A DNA stretch of 39,110 nt from Spirosoma profusum (GCF_014699005.1 NZ_JACWZY010000049.1:1-39110), one strand, 5' to 3'. Positions 17,595 through 27,912 are shown, counted from the first letter of the stretch. Notes: generated from the letters alone by a model not told the origin. Numbers and translations are program-made.

Positions 17595-20500
17595 ATGAAA
17601 CACCTCTACTTCTACGAGCTATTGTCCGCTGGCCCGCTGGCTTGCTCATCTTACCTGTTTCGGCTCACTCCTATTCTGATTCTGGCCAGCTGGCTGGTAA
17701 TGGTCAGTTTATCGGCTAGTATGGCTCAGACCACCATTTATGTGCGGGTGGATGGCCCTAGCGCCACAACCGCCACGGCTACCAGTTGGGCCACGGCCCT
17801 CTCGGGTACGGCTCTTCAGGGCGCTTTAGCCAGTGCACCTGCGGGCACCAGGTTTCTAATTGGCGCAGGGCTTTACAAACCCACCTCCACCACGGCCAGA
17901 ACCGTGAGTTTTTCGATTGCCTCGGGTGTACAGGTCTATGGCGGGTATGCGGGTAGTGGTTCTACGCCTGATACTCGCACCGCATTCCCCAGCAGTACCA
18001 CCCTGTCGGGTAACATTGGCAGTGAATCCAACAAAGATGATAACTCTTATCATGTGGTGACATTTCGTAATGTAAGCGACCAGACTCGCCTGGATGGGAT
18101 AGTCATCACCGGTGGCAACTGCAACGTTGTCACCGGTGATGTTCTTACTTATGGTGGAGGCATCTTAAATGATGGCAGTGGAACGGGTAATAGTAGTAAG
18201 CCTACACTAGTCAACCTGATTGTGGTTGGTAATTCGGGGAACTATGGCGGAGGACTAGCTAACTACGCAAGGGTGGGCGGTAATAGTAGTTCCTCTCTGA
18301 CTAATGTGAGCTTCCTGAATAACTTGGCTGCCGTTGGCGGAGGCATGCTCAACGAAGGACTTGTTGGTGGCATCAGCAGCCCGATTTTAACCAATGTAAG
18401 CTTTACGACCAACACGGCAACCACTGGTGGAGGTGGTATCTACAACCAAGGTTCTGACGGCAACAGCAGTCCCGTTTTAACTAATGTCAGCTTTCTGGCT
18501 AACTCGGCTCTCGCTGGAGGAGGTATGTTCAACGATGGATTTCAAAATAACTGTAGCCCAGTGCTAACCAATGTGAGCTTCTTGGGTAATTCGGCCTCCA
18601 GTAGTAACTTGGCCAACAATGGTGGGGCGATATATAACGAAAGGGCAACTCCGACACTGGTCAATGGGATCTTGTTCGGCAATGGAGCGGGTAGCCAAAT
18701 TACCAACGCAGGTAATCCGCCCGTAACCGCCCGCTACACGCTCTTTGAGCAAGGCGTAACCGGCTACACCACCGACCCCACCAACCTGACCACTACCACC
18801 TCGCCCTTTGTGAGTGCAACCGACCTGCGGCTCAGAGCCGGTGCCGAAGCCATCAACTCCGGAGATAACACGGCCTATATAGCCGCTGGAGGACCACTCC
18901 TCGATCTGGCAGGTAACCCACGCCGTTTGGGTACCATCGACCGGGGTGCTTATGAGTACCAGGCTCTGGCTGCTAACTCGGTGGTTTATGTTACTCCCAG
19001 TGGTGGTGGTCAGTTCAATGGCAGCAGTTGGGCCAATGCCTTACCAGGCATTGGCTTGCAAGCTGTGTTGGCCAATGCCACTTCTTCCACCTTTCTAGTT
19101 GGGGCGGGTTTGTATAACCCTACTACGGGCACTGACCAGGCGGTGAGCTTCGTCATACCATCAGGCGTGCAGGTCTATGGAGGTTATGTCGGTAGTGGCC
19201 TTTCCCCTGATGTACGTACCAGTTTTCCTTCCAGCACCACCTTCTCTGGGGATATTGGTACGCTGAATGATAATTCGGATAATAGCAACAATGTGGTGAC
19301 ATTTCGTAATGTAAGCGACCAGACCCGCCTGGATGGGATGGTCATCACCGGTGGCAATGCCAATGGGCTACCCAATCCCAGAGGGGGTGGTATCTACAAT
19401 AATGGCCAGGATAGCCCCAGCAATCCAACCTTGGTTAACCTCAGTTTTGTCAGTAATACAGCTATTAACCAAGGCGGTGCTCTTTTCAACGCTAGCTCAT
19501 ATGGGGAGGCTAGCCCCCGCCTAATCAATTGTGCCTTCACGAACAATTCGGCTCCGAATGGGGGCGCTATCTTCAACGACGGAATAAATGGCAACTCTAG
19601 CCCGGTGCTAATCAATGTCAGTTTTACTGGCAATTCTGCAAGCAAGGGCGGGGCAATGGACAACTATGCGGGAGCTCAGGGAACAAGTAATCCGGTATTG
19701 GTCAATGTCAGCTTTAGAAATAATTACGCTTCTAATACTTATGGCGGGAGTGCTCTTCATAACTATTTTGCCAATGTAAAAGTGACCAACGGAATTTTCT
19801 TTGACAATGGCGGGGACAATACGTTTGACAATGTGCTTGGTTCGCTAACCATTCAATCCTCACTACTAGAGCCCAGTGAAACGGACTACACGACCGATCC
19901 CTCCAATTTGACCACCACCACCTCTCCTTTTGTGAGTGAGACTGGCCTGCAATTGAACCCCTGTTCACCGGCCATCAATACGGGAGATAACACTGCTTAT
20001 ACTTCTGCCAATGGACCTGCAACGGATTTAATGGGCAATTCCCGCTTTTATGCCGGTGGACAAATTGACAGGGGGGCCTATGAGTTTCAGGGAGCCCCCA
20101 GCCAGCCCCTGGTCATCACCCAACAACCATTAAGTAGCACGGCTGTCTGTGATGGAGCGACCGTCACAGCGACTGTTTCAGTCACGGGCAGCAGCCCTAG
20201 CTACCAATGGTATAAAGACGGTACTTCCCTGGGAGCTGCCCAGCAGAGCTCTACCCTGAGCCTGACTAACGTAACGGCCGCTCAGGGCGGTAGCTACTCC
20301 GTAGTGATCACCAATGCCTGCAACAGTGTCACCTCGACCACCTTTAGTCTGACTGTCAACGCGCTGCCCACGCCTGCTCTGGTTAGCAGTGGCACACTTA
20401 ACTGCGCCCAGACTAGTGTTACGTTGACGGCGAATGGGGGGACCAGCTACACGTTTGCTGGCTCCGGAATCGTGAGCCAGAATGCTACGTCCGGCACGGC

Positions 20501-23500
20501 GGTGGTCAATGCTCCGGGTACCTACTCGGTGACCGTCACTACGTCGAGTGGCTGCAAAAGCAGTACCACTGTCACCGTGCAGCGGGATATCAGCCCCGCT
20601 TCCGTGGCTATTACTCCGACTAGTGCGACGCTAAACTGCGCCACTTCAGCCGTCAGTCTAAGTGCCGTTGGCACAGCGGGTAGCTACCGCTGGAGTACGG
20701 GGGCAACTACGGCTAGCATCAGTGTGACAGTCGCTGGCCCTTACTCAGTCACTCTGACGGGCACCAATGGCTGTACTGCGGTGGCCACTCGTCAGTTAGG
20801 GCAGGAGCCTGGTCCCACCGTCAATCCGGTTAGCAGCAAGACAGTCTGTGTGGGCACGGTGGTGGCTCCTATCGTGTTTAGTGGCAATGCGGATCGCTAT
20901 CAGTGGATCAACTCCAACACTTCGATTGGTTTACCCGCCAGCGGGACGGGCAGCCTGAATTCGTTCACGGCTCTTAATAACGGCTCAACCGCCCAGACAG
21001 CCGTTATCACTGTCATCCCCCAGTCGGCACCCAAAGACTTGCTGTATATAAGTACTACTGGAACCGGGATTAACCCTGTCAATGGGCAGCGTATATTCCT
21101 CGATTTTGTACGGGTATATGATCCAATATCTGGTAATATCATTACTTCCGTGCCGGTGGGCAGGGTACCCTTTGGGGTGAGTGTGAGCCCCGATGGGAGT
21201 CGGGTGTATGTGACCAATACCCTTTCCAATAATGTGAGCGTGATCAACACGGCCACTAACACTGTCATCGCCACCATTCCCGTGGGAAATAACCCCAAAG
21301 GGGTTAGCGTGAGTCTGAATGGAAGTAGGGTGTATGTGGCGAATACTGATTCCGATAATGTGAGTGTAATTAACACAGCTACCAATTCCGTGACTGCCAC
21401 CATTCCTGTTGGGAATACTCCCGTTGGGGTAAGTGTGAGTCCAGATGGGAATCGGGTATATGTGGCTAATACTAATACCGTGAGTGTGATCAATACGGCT
21501 ACTAATTCCGTTACTGCTACCATTACTGTAGGGGGTATTCTCGAGGGGATAAGCGTAAGTCCCGATGGAAGCCGGGTGTATGTGACCAATCAGACTTCCA
21601 ATGTTCTAAGTGTGATCAACACGGCTACCAATTCCGTGGCCGGTATTATTGGTGTTGGGAATGAACCATCTGGGATAAGCGTGAGTCCGGATGGGCGTCG
21701 GGTATATGTGGCCAATTACAGTACCAATAACATGGGTGTGATCAACACGGCTACCAATTCTGTGACCGCTATTATTGACCTTGGGGATTCTCCCGTTGGG
21801 GTTAGCGTGAGTTTGGATGGAAGCCGGGTGTATGTAGTCAACGAAGTAGCTGAAAACGTGAGTGTAATTGATGCGGCTTCCAACACGGTTGTAACTACAT
21901 CCCCTACTTTCTCGGGGACCATGGTCGCTAATCTGGGAAATTTTGTTCGATCAGTACGTTGTCAGGGTATCCCCATCAGCTTTACCATCACCGTGCCGCC
22001 AACACCTATTGCTACCCTGTCGGCCAGCACCAGCGTGCTCACCTGCACTACTCCCACGGCTACGCTTACCGCCACGGTAGGGACCGGCGCTCCGGGAAGC
22101 ACCTACCGCTTTAGTGGCCCCGGCATCGTGACATCCAGCCAGACCAGTGGTACGGCTCTAGTCAATGTCGCTGGTGTTTATTCCGTTACGGTGACATCAG
22201 CCAGTAACTGCACCAGCATTACCTCGCTGACCATCGGTCAGGATAAAACGCCACCTTCGCTGACAATTTCACCCTCCAGTGCTACGTTAACCTGCGCCAC
22301 GCCAATCATAAGCCTATCGGCAGTAGGCGTTGGTACGTACCGGTGGAACACTGGAGCCACTACGTCCAGTATTTCGGTCAGCGTGGCCACTACATATTCG
22401 GTCACCACCACCGGAACGAATGGTTGTACCGCTACAGCTAATGCCAGTGTGAGCCAGGATCAGTCACTACCATCACTGACGATTTCACCATCGAGTACTA
22501 CGTTAACCTGCGCCACGCCAATCGCAAGCTTAAGCGCAGTCGGTTCTGGCACGTATCGGTGGAGTACTGGGGCTACTACGCCCAGTATTTCGGTCAGTGT
22601 GGCCACTACGTATTCTGTTACGTCGACAGGGGCCAATGGTTGTTCGGCTACTGCCAGCATCGGTCTGAGCCTGGACCAGACGCCACCTTCACTAACGATT
22701 TCACCACCAAGTGCTACGTTAAGTTGTACTACGTCTTTAGTGAGTTTGTCGGCTATTGGTAATGGCACGTACCAGTGGAATACAGGCGCTACTACGTCCA
22801 GTATTTCGGTGAGCGTGGCTGATACCTACTCTGTTACGTTAACAGGAGCCAATGGTTGTTCGTCTACGGCCAGTGCCAGCGTTACGTATCAGAACTGTGC
22901 GCCTACGCTGGCCAATGACATCCCGCCCCAATCTGCTACGTTGGCCGACGCATTTAGCTACACCATCCCGGCCACTACGTTCACCGATCCCGAAACACCC
23001 AACAGCCTCACCCTGATGGTGGCAGGATTGCCTGCTGGGTTGAGCTTTGTTTCTCCCAATACGATCAGTGGTACACCCTCTACCACCCTGGGTACACCCT
23101 TCACCGTGACGGTGGTGGCTACCGATCCGGGTGGTTTGTCAGCCAGCACCAGCTTTGTGTTGACTGTGCAGCCGCGCAGCTTTGCCATCACCGGAGTGAC
23201 TATGCTGGACTGCAATCACCTGTCTTACTATGAGCGACGTATTAACTTTATGGTCAGCTTTGAAGCCACCAATGGCCAGCCCATTAGCCTCTCGGTGGTC
23301 AATGAACTAAGGGCTACTACCGTTAATGGCCCTTATCAGTTGAACGTCTTTACTGATAATCCAGTGATTGTACTCAGGGCTCGCCAGCAGGGTACTCCGG
23401 GTGAGGTTAGTTTCGCCTACAACTGGCTGGCTAACTGCGCCAATGGTAATCCCAAGGTGGAGAACTCTATCCCACCTCAATCGGCCACGGTCGGTCAGGC

Positions 23501-23945
23501 GTTTAGTTACACGATTCCGGCCAACACCTTTACCGATGCTGAGACGCCTAATAACCTCACGCTGTCGGTGGTGGGATTGCCAGCGGGGCTGAGTTTTGTC
23601 TCGCCAAACCTCATCACCGGTGTAGCTTCAGCAACGGCCAGTAGCTTCTCCAGTGTGACCGTAACCGCTACTGATCCAGTCGGTGGGTCAATCTCCACGC
23701 TGTTGCCCTTAAGTGTAATGGGTGCGGGCGGGTGCGTGAGTATGTACAGTGTGCAGGCAGGTAGTTGGAACGATGCCAGTACCTGGTCCTGTGGCCGGGT
23801 GCCGCTGATTACTGACGTGGTGACGCTCAATCATGCGGTGAGTCTACCAGCCAGTTACCAGGGGCAAGCCTTGCGCGTGATCTACAGTGCCAGTGGTCGG
23901 TTGCTGTTTGGGCCTGGCAGTCGGCTAAGGGTGGGGGGTAATTAA
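17595..23945 (+). CDS. Giant exported surface protein: two beta-helix blocks, YVTN propeller, Ig-like and cadherin-like repeats (module A)
   Basis: A 2116-residue exported protein, probably cell-surface. The signal peptide ends near MAQTTIYV. Two right-handed beta-helix blocks (about 45-455 and 456-830) carry Pmp-like GGG(L/M)xN...NVSF.NN repeats, each ending in a DRGAYE(Y/F)Q motif. Ig-like domains follow (about 835-1150), then a seven-bladed YVTN-type propeller (about 1148-1437) with GVSVSPDGSRVYV and SVINTATNSVTAT, then three Ig-like repeats (about 1470-1775), two putative cadherin-like domains (TFTDPETPN, GLPAGLSFVSP) and a 65-residue tail with WSCGR. There is no recognisable classical T9SS domain. 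The reading frame is fully intact over 6.3 kb. It probably mediates attachment or forms a matrix; no ligand is visible. It is divergent from the module A regulator and followed after 14 bases by a LytTR gene. Confidence 0.9.
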   Translation: MKHLYFYELLSAGPLACSSYLFRLTPILILASWLVMVSLSASMAQTTIYVRVDGPSATTATATSWATALSGTALQGALASAPAGTRFLIGAGLYKPTSTTARTVSFSIASGVQVYGGYAGSGSTPDTRTAFPSSTTLSGNIGSESNKDDNSYHVVTFRNVSDQTRLDGIVITGGNCNVVTGDVLTYGGGILNDGSGTGNSSKPTLVNLIVVGNSGNYGGGLANYARVGGNSSSSLTNVSFLNNLAAVGGGMLNEGLVGGISSPILTNVSFTTNTATTGGGGIYNQGSDGNSSPVLTNVSFLANSALAGGGMFNDGFQNNCSPVLTNVSFLGNSASSSNLANNGGAIYNERATPTLVNGILFGNGAGSQITNAGNPPVTARYTLFEQGVTGYTTDPTNLTTTTSPFVSATDLRLRAGAEAINSGDNTAYIAAGGPLLDLAGNPRRLGTIDRGAYEYQALAANSVVYVTPSGGGQFNGSSWANALPGIGLQAVLANATSSTFLVGAGLYNPTTGTDQAVSFVIPSGVQVYGGYVGSGLSPDVRTSFPSSTTFSGDIGTLNDNSDNSNNVVTFRNVSDQTRLDGMVITGGNANGLPNPRGGGIYNNGQDSPSNPTLVNLSFVSNTAINQGGALFNASSYGEASPRLINCAFTNNSAPNGGAIFNDGINGNSSPVLINVSFTGNSASKGGAMDNYAGAQGTSNPVLVNVSFRNNYASNTYGGSALHNYFANVKVTNGIFFDNGGDNTFDNVLGSLTIQSSLLEPSETDYTTDPSNLTTTTSPFVSETGLQLNPCSPAINTGDNTAYTSANGPATDLMGNSRFYAGGQIDRGAYEFQGAPSQPLVITQQPLSSTAVCDGATVTATVSVTGSSPSYQWYKDGTSLGAAQQSSTLSLTNVTAAQGGSYSVVITNACNSVTSTTFSLTVNALPTPALVSSGTLNCAQTSVTLTANGGTSYTFAGSGIVSQNATSGTAVVNAPGTYSVTVTTSSGCKSSTTVTVQRDISPASVAITPTSATLNCATSAVSLSAVGTAGSYRWSTGATTASISVTVAGPYSVTLTGTNGCTAVATRQLGQEPGPTVNPVSSKTVCVGTVVAPIVFSGNADRYQWINSNTSIGLPASGTGSLNSFTALNNGSTAQTAVITVIPQSAPKDLLYISTTGTGINPVNGQRIFLDFVRVYDPISGNIITSVPVGRVPFGVSVSPDGSRVYVTNTLSNNVSVINTATNTVIATIPVGNNPKGVSVSLNGSRVYVANTDSDNVSVINTATNSVTATIPVGNTPVGVSVSPDGNRVYVANTNTVSVINTATNSVTATITVGGILEGISVSPDGSRVYVTNQTSNVLSVINTATNSVAGIIGVGNEPSGISVSPDGRRVYVANYSTNNMGVINTATNSVTAIIDLGDSPVGVSVSLDGSRVYVVNEVAENVSVIDAASNTVVTTSPTFSGTMVANLGNFVRSVRCQGIPISFTITVPPTPIATLSASTSVLTCTTPTATLTATVGTGAPGSTYRFSGPGIVTSSQTSGTALVNVAGVYSVTVTSASNCTSITSLTIGQDKTPPSLTISPSSATLTCATPIISLSAVGVGTYRWNTGATTSSISVSVATTYSVTTTGTNGCTATANASVSQDQSLPSLTISPSSTTLTCATPIASLSAVGSGTYRWSTGATTPSISVSVATTYSVTSTGANGCSATASIGLSLDQTPPSLTISPPSATLSCTTSLVSLSAIGNGTYQWNTGATTSSISVSVADTYSVTLTGANGCSSTASASVTYQNCAPTLANDIPPQSATLADAFSYTIPATTFTDPETPNSLTLMVAGLPAGLSFVSPNTISGTPSTTLGTPFTVTVVATDPGGLSASTSFVLTVQPRSFAITGVTMLDCNHLSYYERRINFMVSFEATNGQPISLSVVNELRATTVNGPYQLNVFTDNPVIVLRARQQGTPGEVSFAYNWLANCANGNPKVENSIPPQSATVGQAFSYTIPANTFTDAETPNNLTLSVVGLPAGLSFVSPNLITGVASATASSFSSVTVTATDPVGGSISTLLPLSVMGAGGCVSMYSVQAGSWNDASTWSCGRVPLITDVVTLNHAVSLPASYQGQALRVIYSASGRLLFGPGSRLRVGGN

Positions 23946-23959
23946 CACTTGCACAACGA

Positions 23960-24370
23960 ATGTCGGCCTACTCTAAACGGCTCCCCAGTTCAGCTCCTAA
24001 AGTTCTGGCTCATCGCCAATAGCGACAACCGTATATTAAACCAACGCCCTATGTAAAAGCCCACCTTCTCCATAGCCAGCCCCAGGTGAGCTGGCCGCTG
24101 GCCGATGGCAACTATACCCATGTGTATTTTCACAACGGGGGCTACTACCTGTCGGCTATCACGCTGGGTACTATCTGCCAGCGTTTTCCTTACCTGTTCC
24201 GACTGAGCAAACATCTGGCGGTGGATCCTGCGCTGATTGTGGGCCTGCATCGCAACCAGGCCAGCCAACTGGTGGTGGTGTTAGAGGTGGGTGATCGCAG
24301 GCAGGAGGTCGATATCCCCCGTCGGCGTGTTCGTGAGGTTAAGCAGCTCTTACGGGGGCTAGGGGTCTAG
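23960..24370 (+). pseudogene. LytTR-type DNA-binding protein with an in-frame TAG
   Basis: Starts 14 bases after the surface-protein stop. From the ATG at 23960 the frame reads MSAYSKRL...LAHRQ, meets TAG at 24020-24022, then continues in the same frame with RQPYIKPTP and the core domain. The core has SWPLADGNYTHVYFHNGG, LGTICQRFPYLFRLSKHLAV and VDIPRRRVREVKQLLR, the pattern of a small LytTR-type DNA-binding domain (a short beta fold that inserts into the major groove). The likely original codon was CAG for Gln. Translation could restart at GTG 24086, leaving the DNA-binding core of 94 residues, so activity may persist. The position suggests co-transcription with the surface protein and a regulatory role in the module. 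Confidence 0.65.
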
Positions 24371-24470
24371 TCTGGGATTGGGCTAGTTAGCAGACTGGTC
24401 TAGTAGCGGTACAGCCGCCTACTTTTGCTGGTGCTCGATTCCTATAAGCCTAGGGCCACTGGTTTTCGAT

Positions 24471-24524
24471 TCTCACAAATCCCTCCTATGTGAGACAGGC
24501 GCGTATCAATAATTCGGGCGTTTT
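24471..24524 (+). repeat. Dispersed intergenic stem-loop repeat, best-formed copy
   Basis: TCTCAC and GTGAGA form a perfect 6-bp stem around the loop AAATCCCTCCTAT, followed by CAGGCGCGTATCAATAATTC and GGGCGTTTT. This copy serves as the reference for the family. It sits between two convergent modules. Confidence 0.8.
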
Positions 24525-24630
24525 AAGCGACGGTAAACGAATTGATTATGAGTAGATAGTACATCAGTCAATTGTGCCACCTAGTCAGCTGACCAGCAAT
24601 CAGCCTCCTGCCAAACCACCCAATACCGGT

Positions 24631-24789
24631 TTAGATCGGAAGACCCCGTAAACCATGTTTTATCCGGACCATGCGCCCACGAGGCACCACCTGCCCCTGA
24701 CTACGGTCTGCAAACTCCACAGCCCACTGCTGGATATGGGAGCAGTAGCTGTAAGCGCTACTTTTACGACTACTGCCCTCTGGCTTCAG
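24631..24789 (-). pseudogene. Relic of a LytTR-type gene behind the module B surface protein
   Basis: About 52 codons without a start, directly after the stop of the surface protein and in frame with it. The residues SHIQQWAVEFADRSQGQVVP and RGRMVRIKHGLRGLPI align with the C-terminal part of the LytTR gene behind module A (EVGDRRQEVDIPRRRVREVKQLLRGLGV there). The N-terminal part is missing. This gives both modules the same order. The match is short, so the call is tentative. Confidence 0.45.
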
Positions 24790-24792
24790 GCG

Positions 24793-27700
24793 CTAATTTC
24801 CACCCAGCTTTAAGCGGCTTCCACTACTAAACAATAAGCGACCTGCCGCACTATAAATTAGCTTTAAGGCTTGCCCCTGATAGCTGGTCGGCAAACTCAC
24901 CGTATGGTTGAGCGTCACTACGTCCGTCAGCAACGGGATACGCCCACACGACCACACATCCGTATCATTCCAGTTGCCGACCTTTAGACTGTACTGGTTC
25001 GCACAGCTGTGCGAACCCTCGAAAGCGCCCAGATCGATGGTTGTCTGCTGAATCCGGACGTTGCCTGCTAGATCGGTGGCGGGGCCATTGACGCTCTGAT
25101 AGGCCGCATTGCTGCCCACATTGAGGGCGGGAGAGCCCGCCCTCAAGGCCAGTTCGGATGGAATCTGGGGGGTAGGACTAACGAAGGGCGAGGTCGTTGT
25201 CATCAGATTATTACCCCCATTTATGTAGCCCACTACGGCGGGCTCAAGGAGACTATAGCTAACCTGATTGCCTTGGCTACCTCCAAAGGTTTCATTACTC
25301 CCGTTGTCCCATAGTACTGAGTTGGTGATATTTATGGTACCGCTTCCAATATAAGTAGCCCCACCATTTGGTGAATAATTGCCTTGCAGGCTACAGTTGG
25401 TCAGACTTATATTGCGCGATTCCAACCCGTCAGTGTCATTGTAGCAAGCGCCCCCTCTCGATCTAGATCTGTTATTTTGAAGGCTACAGTTTAGTAGGGT
25501 CAAGCTGCCATCAGCATTATACAGGGCTCCACCATGTGTTAGGGCATAATTGTCGGTTAACCTACAGTTAATCAACGTCACATTTGGTTTACTGGACCTT
25601 AATGTAGCAGCAAGGGCTATAGCGCCCCCATAATAACCTCTGTTGGCTTCTAGGCTACAGTTGGTTAGCCTTATACTACCATCCTCATTATAAATAGCTC
25701 CGCCATGCCCTTTATACACTTGGGCTGTATTGTTTATAAAGCTACAGTTGGTCAAGGTTGGACTGCTGGCATTATAAGTAGCCATGGCCCCACCTAAAGA
25801 AGATTGATTCGATTCTAGGCTACAATTAACCAAAGTTGGACTGCTATGAACGTTTAAGATGCCCGCCCCTGAAGTATTTCTTCCTACTAACCCCACACCG
25901 TAGCCGTCCTTGATCACGAAACCGTCTAGTACAGCCGTTGAATCCAATTCGTTACCCAAGTTTTTGATCACGTGATAGCTATTATCGGTTTGGATAGCCG
26001 GATCTCCGATATTCCCACTTAGGGTAGTGTTGGAGGGGTGACCTATTATGGGGTTGACGATGGGCCGCTGGGCAAGCGTCGTTTCATTGCCAACAAAGCC
26101 CCCATAAATGGCTACTCCGCTTGGCATCGAAAAGCTGACGCTGCGCGTGGTGTCAGTGGTGGGCTTGTAAACCCCAGCTGCTACCCAGATCTCAGTCAGA
26201 TTAGCCGGGCATTCCCCGTAATTCAGCGCCGACTGCAGGTCGGTAAACGCGTTGGCCCAATCCAGACCCGTGTTGGTCCCCGTCGCATTGGCCTTTACGT
26301 ACAGCCGACTTGGAGCCACGTTCACGCTGAGGCTAAACACCGTCGAGGTCACACTATTACAGGAACTGGACACCACCACGTAGTAACGACCACTCTGGGC
26401 CGGCTGCACATTGCTCAGCATAAGCGGCTCGGTAGGGGGCGTAGCAATAGGATTATTGTTAAGATACCACTGACGGGAACTGATGATCCCACTCCAGCTG
26501 TAGGGAATGGTGACGCTCGCTCCTGCACAAACGGTCTGACCGCTGGGCGGCTGCTGGGTGATACCGATGGTGGACGGGGTAGTCTGGTACTCTAAAGCTC
26601 CCATGTCGATAGGGCTACCCCGCCAGGGCCGCTCCTGGCCGGACAGATCCGTTGACGGACCGCCCACAGCCGTGTACGAAGTCGTGTTGCCCGCGTTGAT
26701 GGCCGGTGAGCAGGGCTGCAGACTCACCCCCGTAGGACTGAATGGCGAGCTGGTGGTGGTCAGATTACCCGGACCACTCACGTCCACCCCCATTACAAGC
26801 GCCGAGGCTTCCAGTAAGCTATAGCGAGTCACCACCGTGGCATTCACGCTGGAAAAGCTTCGATTGCCCCCCGTGCCAAACACCACACAGTTGGTCAGAT
26901 CAGGCTTAGCCGTACCGCCCGTGCCGTAGCTATACAGAGCGTTACCGAAGCCGCCTGCCGTGTTGCTCCGAAAGCTGCAGTTGACCAGACTGGGACTGCT
27001 GGTGCCGCCCCCCCCGCCGTTGTTATACATAGCTCCTCCAAAGTTCGCATTGGTGGCATTGTTGCCCAAAAAGCTACAGTTGATCAATATGGGGCTGCTA
27101 GTGCCCCCACTGCCCGCCTGATTGTAGAGAGCGCCCCCTTCAGAGGCCGAGTTGCTCACCAAGCTACAGTTGATCAGAATTGGACTGCAGATACTGCCCG
27201 CCGTAAAGCCGTCGTTGAAGACAGCGCCCCCAAACGTAGCGTAATTGGCTACGAAGTTACAGTTACGGAAGGTAGGGCGGCAGCTGCCGGTGCGCCCGTC
27301 GTTAAGCACCCCGCCACCGGCTGACCCATTGCCGCCGGTGATGACCACTCCATCCAGGATTGCCGCCGGGCTGAGGCCAGGTCCATTGCGGATGACGCTA
27401 TAGCTATTGTCGATAGTATTATTCGCCTGGCCAATGTCACCTGAGAGGGTGGTGCTGGAGGGTTGGGTAGTGCGCGCTGGACGCTGGGACAGGGATGTTT
27501 CGTTGCCGACGAAGCCGCCGTAGATGGCCACTCCCTCTCGCATATAAAAGCTAATCGTCCGGTCAGTGTTGGCAGGACCGCCCGGTTTGTACGTGCCTCC
27601 AGCTATCCATACCTGATGGGTGGGGGCACTGGCATCGAGTATGGCCTGTAGGTTACTGCTGGCGTTGGCCCAGGAAGAGCCATCGCCGGTGCCACTGGCG

Positions 27701-27864
27701 GTCGGTTTGACGTAGCGGATGGTCTGGCCAACCGCCCATTGGGGGCAGGCCAGCAACCAAACCAGCATCAGGCTGCCCAACGCCCAGCGGCTGGTCATAT
27801 CGGAGCGGTTGGTCTGGTTGCTCCTAAAAGCAACGGGACTGGAACTTGGTAGTTGAGTTCTCAT
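24793..27864 (-). CDS. Large exported beta-helix surface protein (module B)
   Basis: A 1023-residue exported protein. The signal peptide runs to about residue 47 (LVWLLACPQWAVGQ). Two beta-helix blocks (about 47-425 and 516-950) have repeated GGAxxN...LINCSFLxNN turns, and each opens with a (R/L)YVK...GT..G..WANA motif. An Ig-like domain with QWYLNNNPI and SNVQPAQSGRYYVVV lies between them. The last 65 residues (NQYSLKVGNWNDTDVWSCGR to FSSGSRLKLGGN) match the tails of the other two surface proteins. There is no YVTN propeller, so it is about half the size of the module A protein. It is divergent from the module B regulator across a 275-base gap. The frame is intact. Surface exposure and adhesion are inferred from the architecture. 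Confidence 0.9.
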   Translation of the reverse strand: MRTQLPSSSPVAFRSNQTNRSDMTSRWALGSLMLVWLLACPQWAVGQTIRYVKPTASGTGDGSSWANASSNLQAILDASAPTHQVWIAGGTYKPGGPANTDRTISFYMREGVAIYGGFVGNETSLSQRPARTTQPSSTTLSGDIGQANNTIDNSYSVIRNGPGLSPAAILDGVVITGGNGSAGGGVLNDGRTGSCRPTFRNCNFVANYATFGGAVFNDGFTAGSICSPILINCSLVSNSASEGGALYNQAGSGGTSSPILINCSFLGNNATNANFGGAMYNNGGGGGTSSPSLVNCSFRSNTAGGFGNALYSYGTGGTAKPDLTNCVVFGTGGNRSFSSVNATVVTRYSLLEASALVMGVDVSGPGNLTTTSSPFSPTGVSLQPCSPAINAGNTTSYTAVGGPSTDLSGQERPWRGSPIDMGALEYQTTPSTIGITQQPPSGQTVCAGASVTIPYSWSGIISSRQWYLNNNPIATPPTEPLMLSNVQPAQSGRYYVVVSSSCNSVTSTVFSLSVNVAPSRLYVKANATGTNTGLDWANAFTDLQSALNYGECPANLTEIWVAAGVYKPTTDTTRSVSFSMPSGVAIYGGFVGNETTLAQRPIVNPIIGHPSNTTLSGNIGDPAIQTDNSYHVIKNLGNELDSTAVLDGFVIKDGYGVGLVGRNTSGAGILNVHSSPTLVNCSLESNQSSLGGAMATYNASSPTLTNCSFINNTAQVYKGHGGAIYNEDGSIRLTNCSLEANRGYYGGAIALAATLRSSKPNVTLINCRLTDNYALTHGGALYNADGSLTLLNCSLQNNRSRSRGGACYNDTDGLESRNISLTNCSLQGNYSPNGGATYIGSGTINITNSVLWDNGSNETFGGSQGNQVSYSLLEPAVVGYINGGNNLMTTTSPFVSPTPQIPSELALRAGSPALNVGSNAAYQSVNGPATDLAGNVRIQQTTIDLGAFEGSHSCANQYSLKVGNWNDTDVWSCGRIPLLTDVVTLNHTVSLPTSYQGQALKLIYSAAGRLLFSSGSRLKLGGN

Positions 27865-27912
27865 CGGAGTTTGGAATAAACGCTAGTAGTTTGACAAATG
27901 ACCAGCCGATTT

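Noticed and set aside
18130..19800. CRISPR-like repetition in the surface-protein gene
   Set aside because: The repeats are degenerate, in frame and encode beta-helix turns; there are no constant direct repeats with unique spacers.
146..24370. Stop-codon reassignment or suppression (TAG or TGA read as amino acid)
   Set aside because: All three stop codons appear inside broken frames, frameshifts occur as well, and long intact genes in the window end normally on TAA, TAG and TGA. Point decay or error explains the data better.
24086..24370. LytTR gene as an intact gene starting at GTG 24086
   Set aside because: The same frame continues upstream past a single TAG to an ATG placed 14 bases after the surface-protein stop, and the added residues fit small LytTR proteins, so the full gene is longer.
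24793..27864. Polysaccharide utilisation locus
   Set aside because: Hybrid regulators are present, but no SusC/SusD-like, glycoside hydrolase or polysaccharide lyase catalytic genes were recognised. The beta-helix proteins look like Pmp-type adhesins and show no lyase motif.
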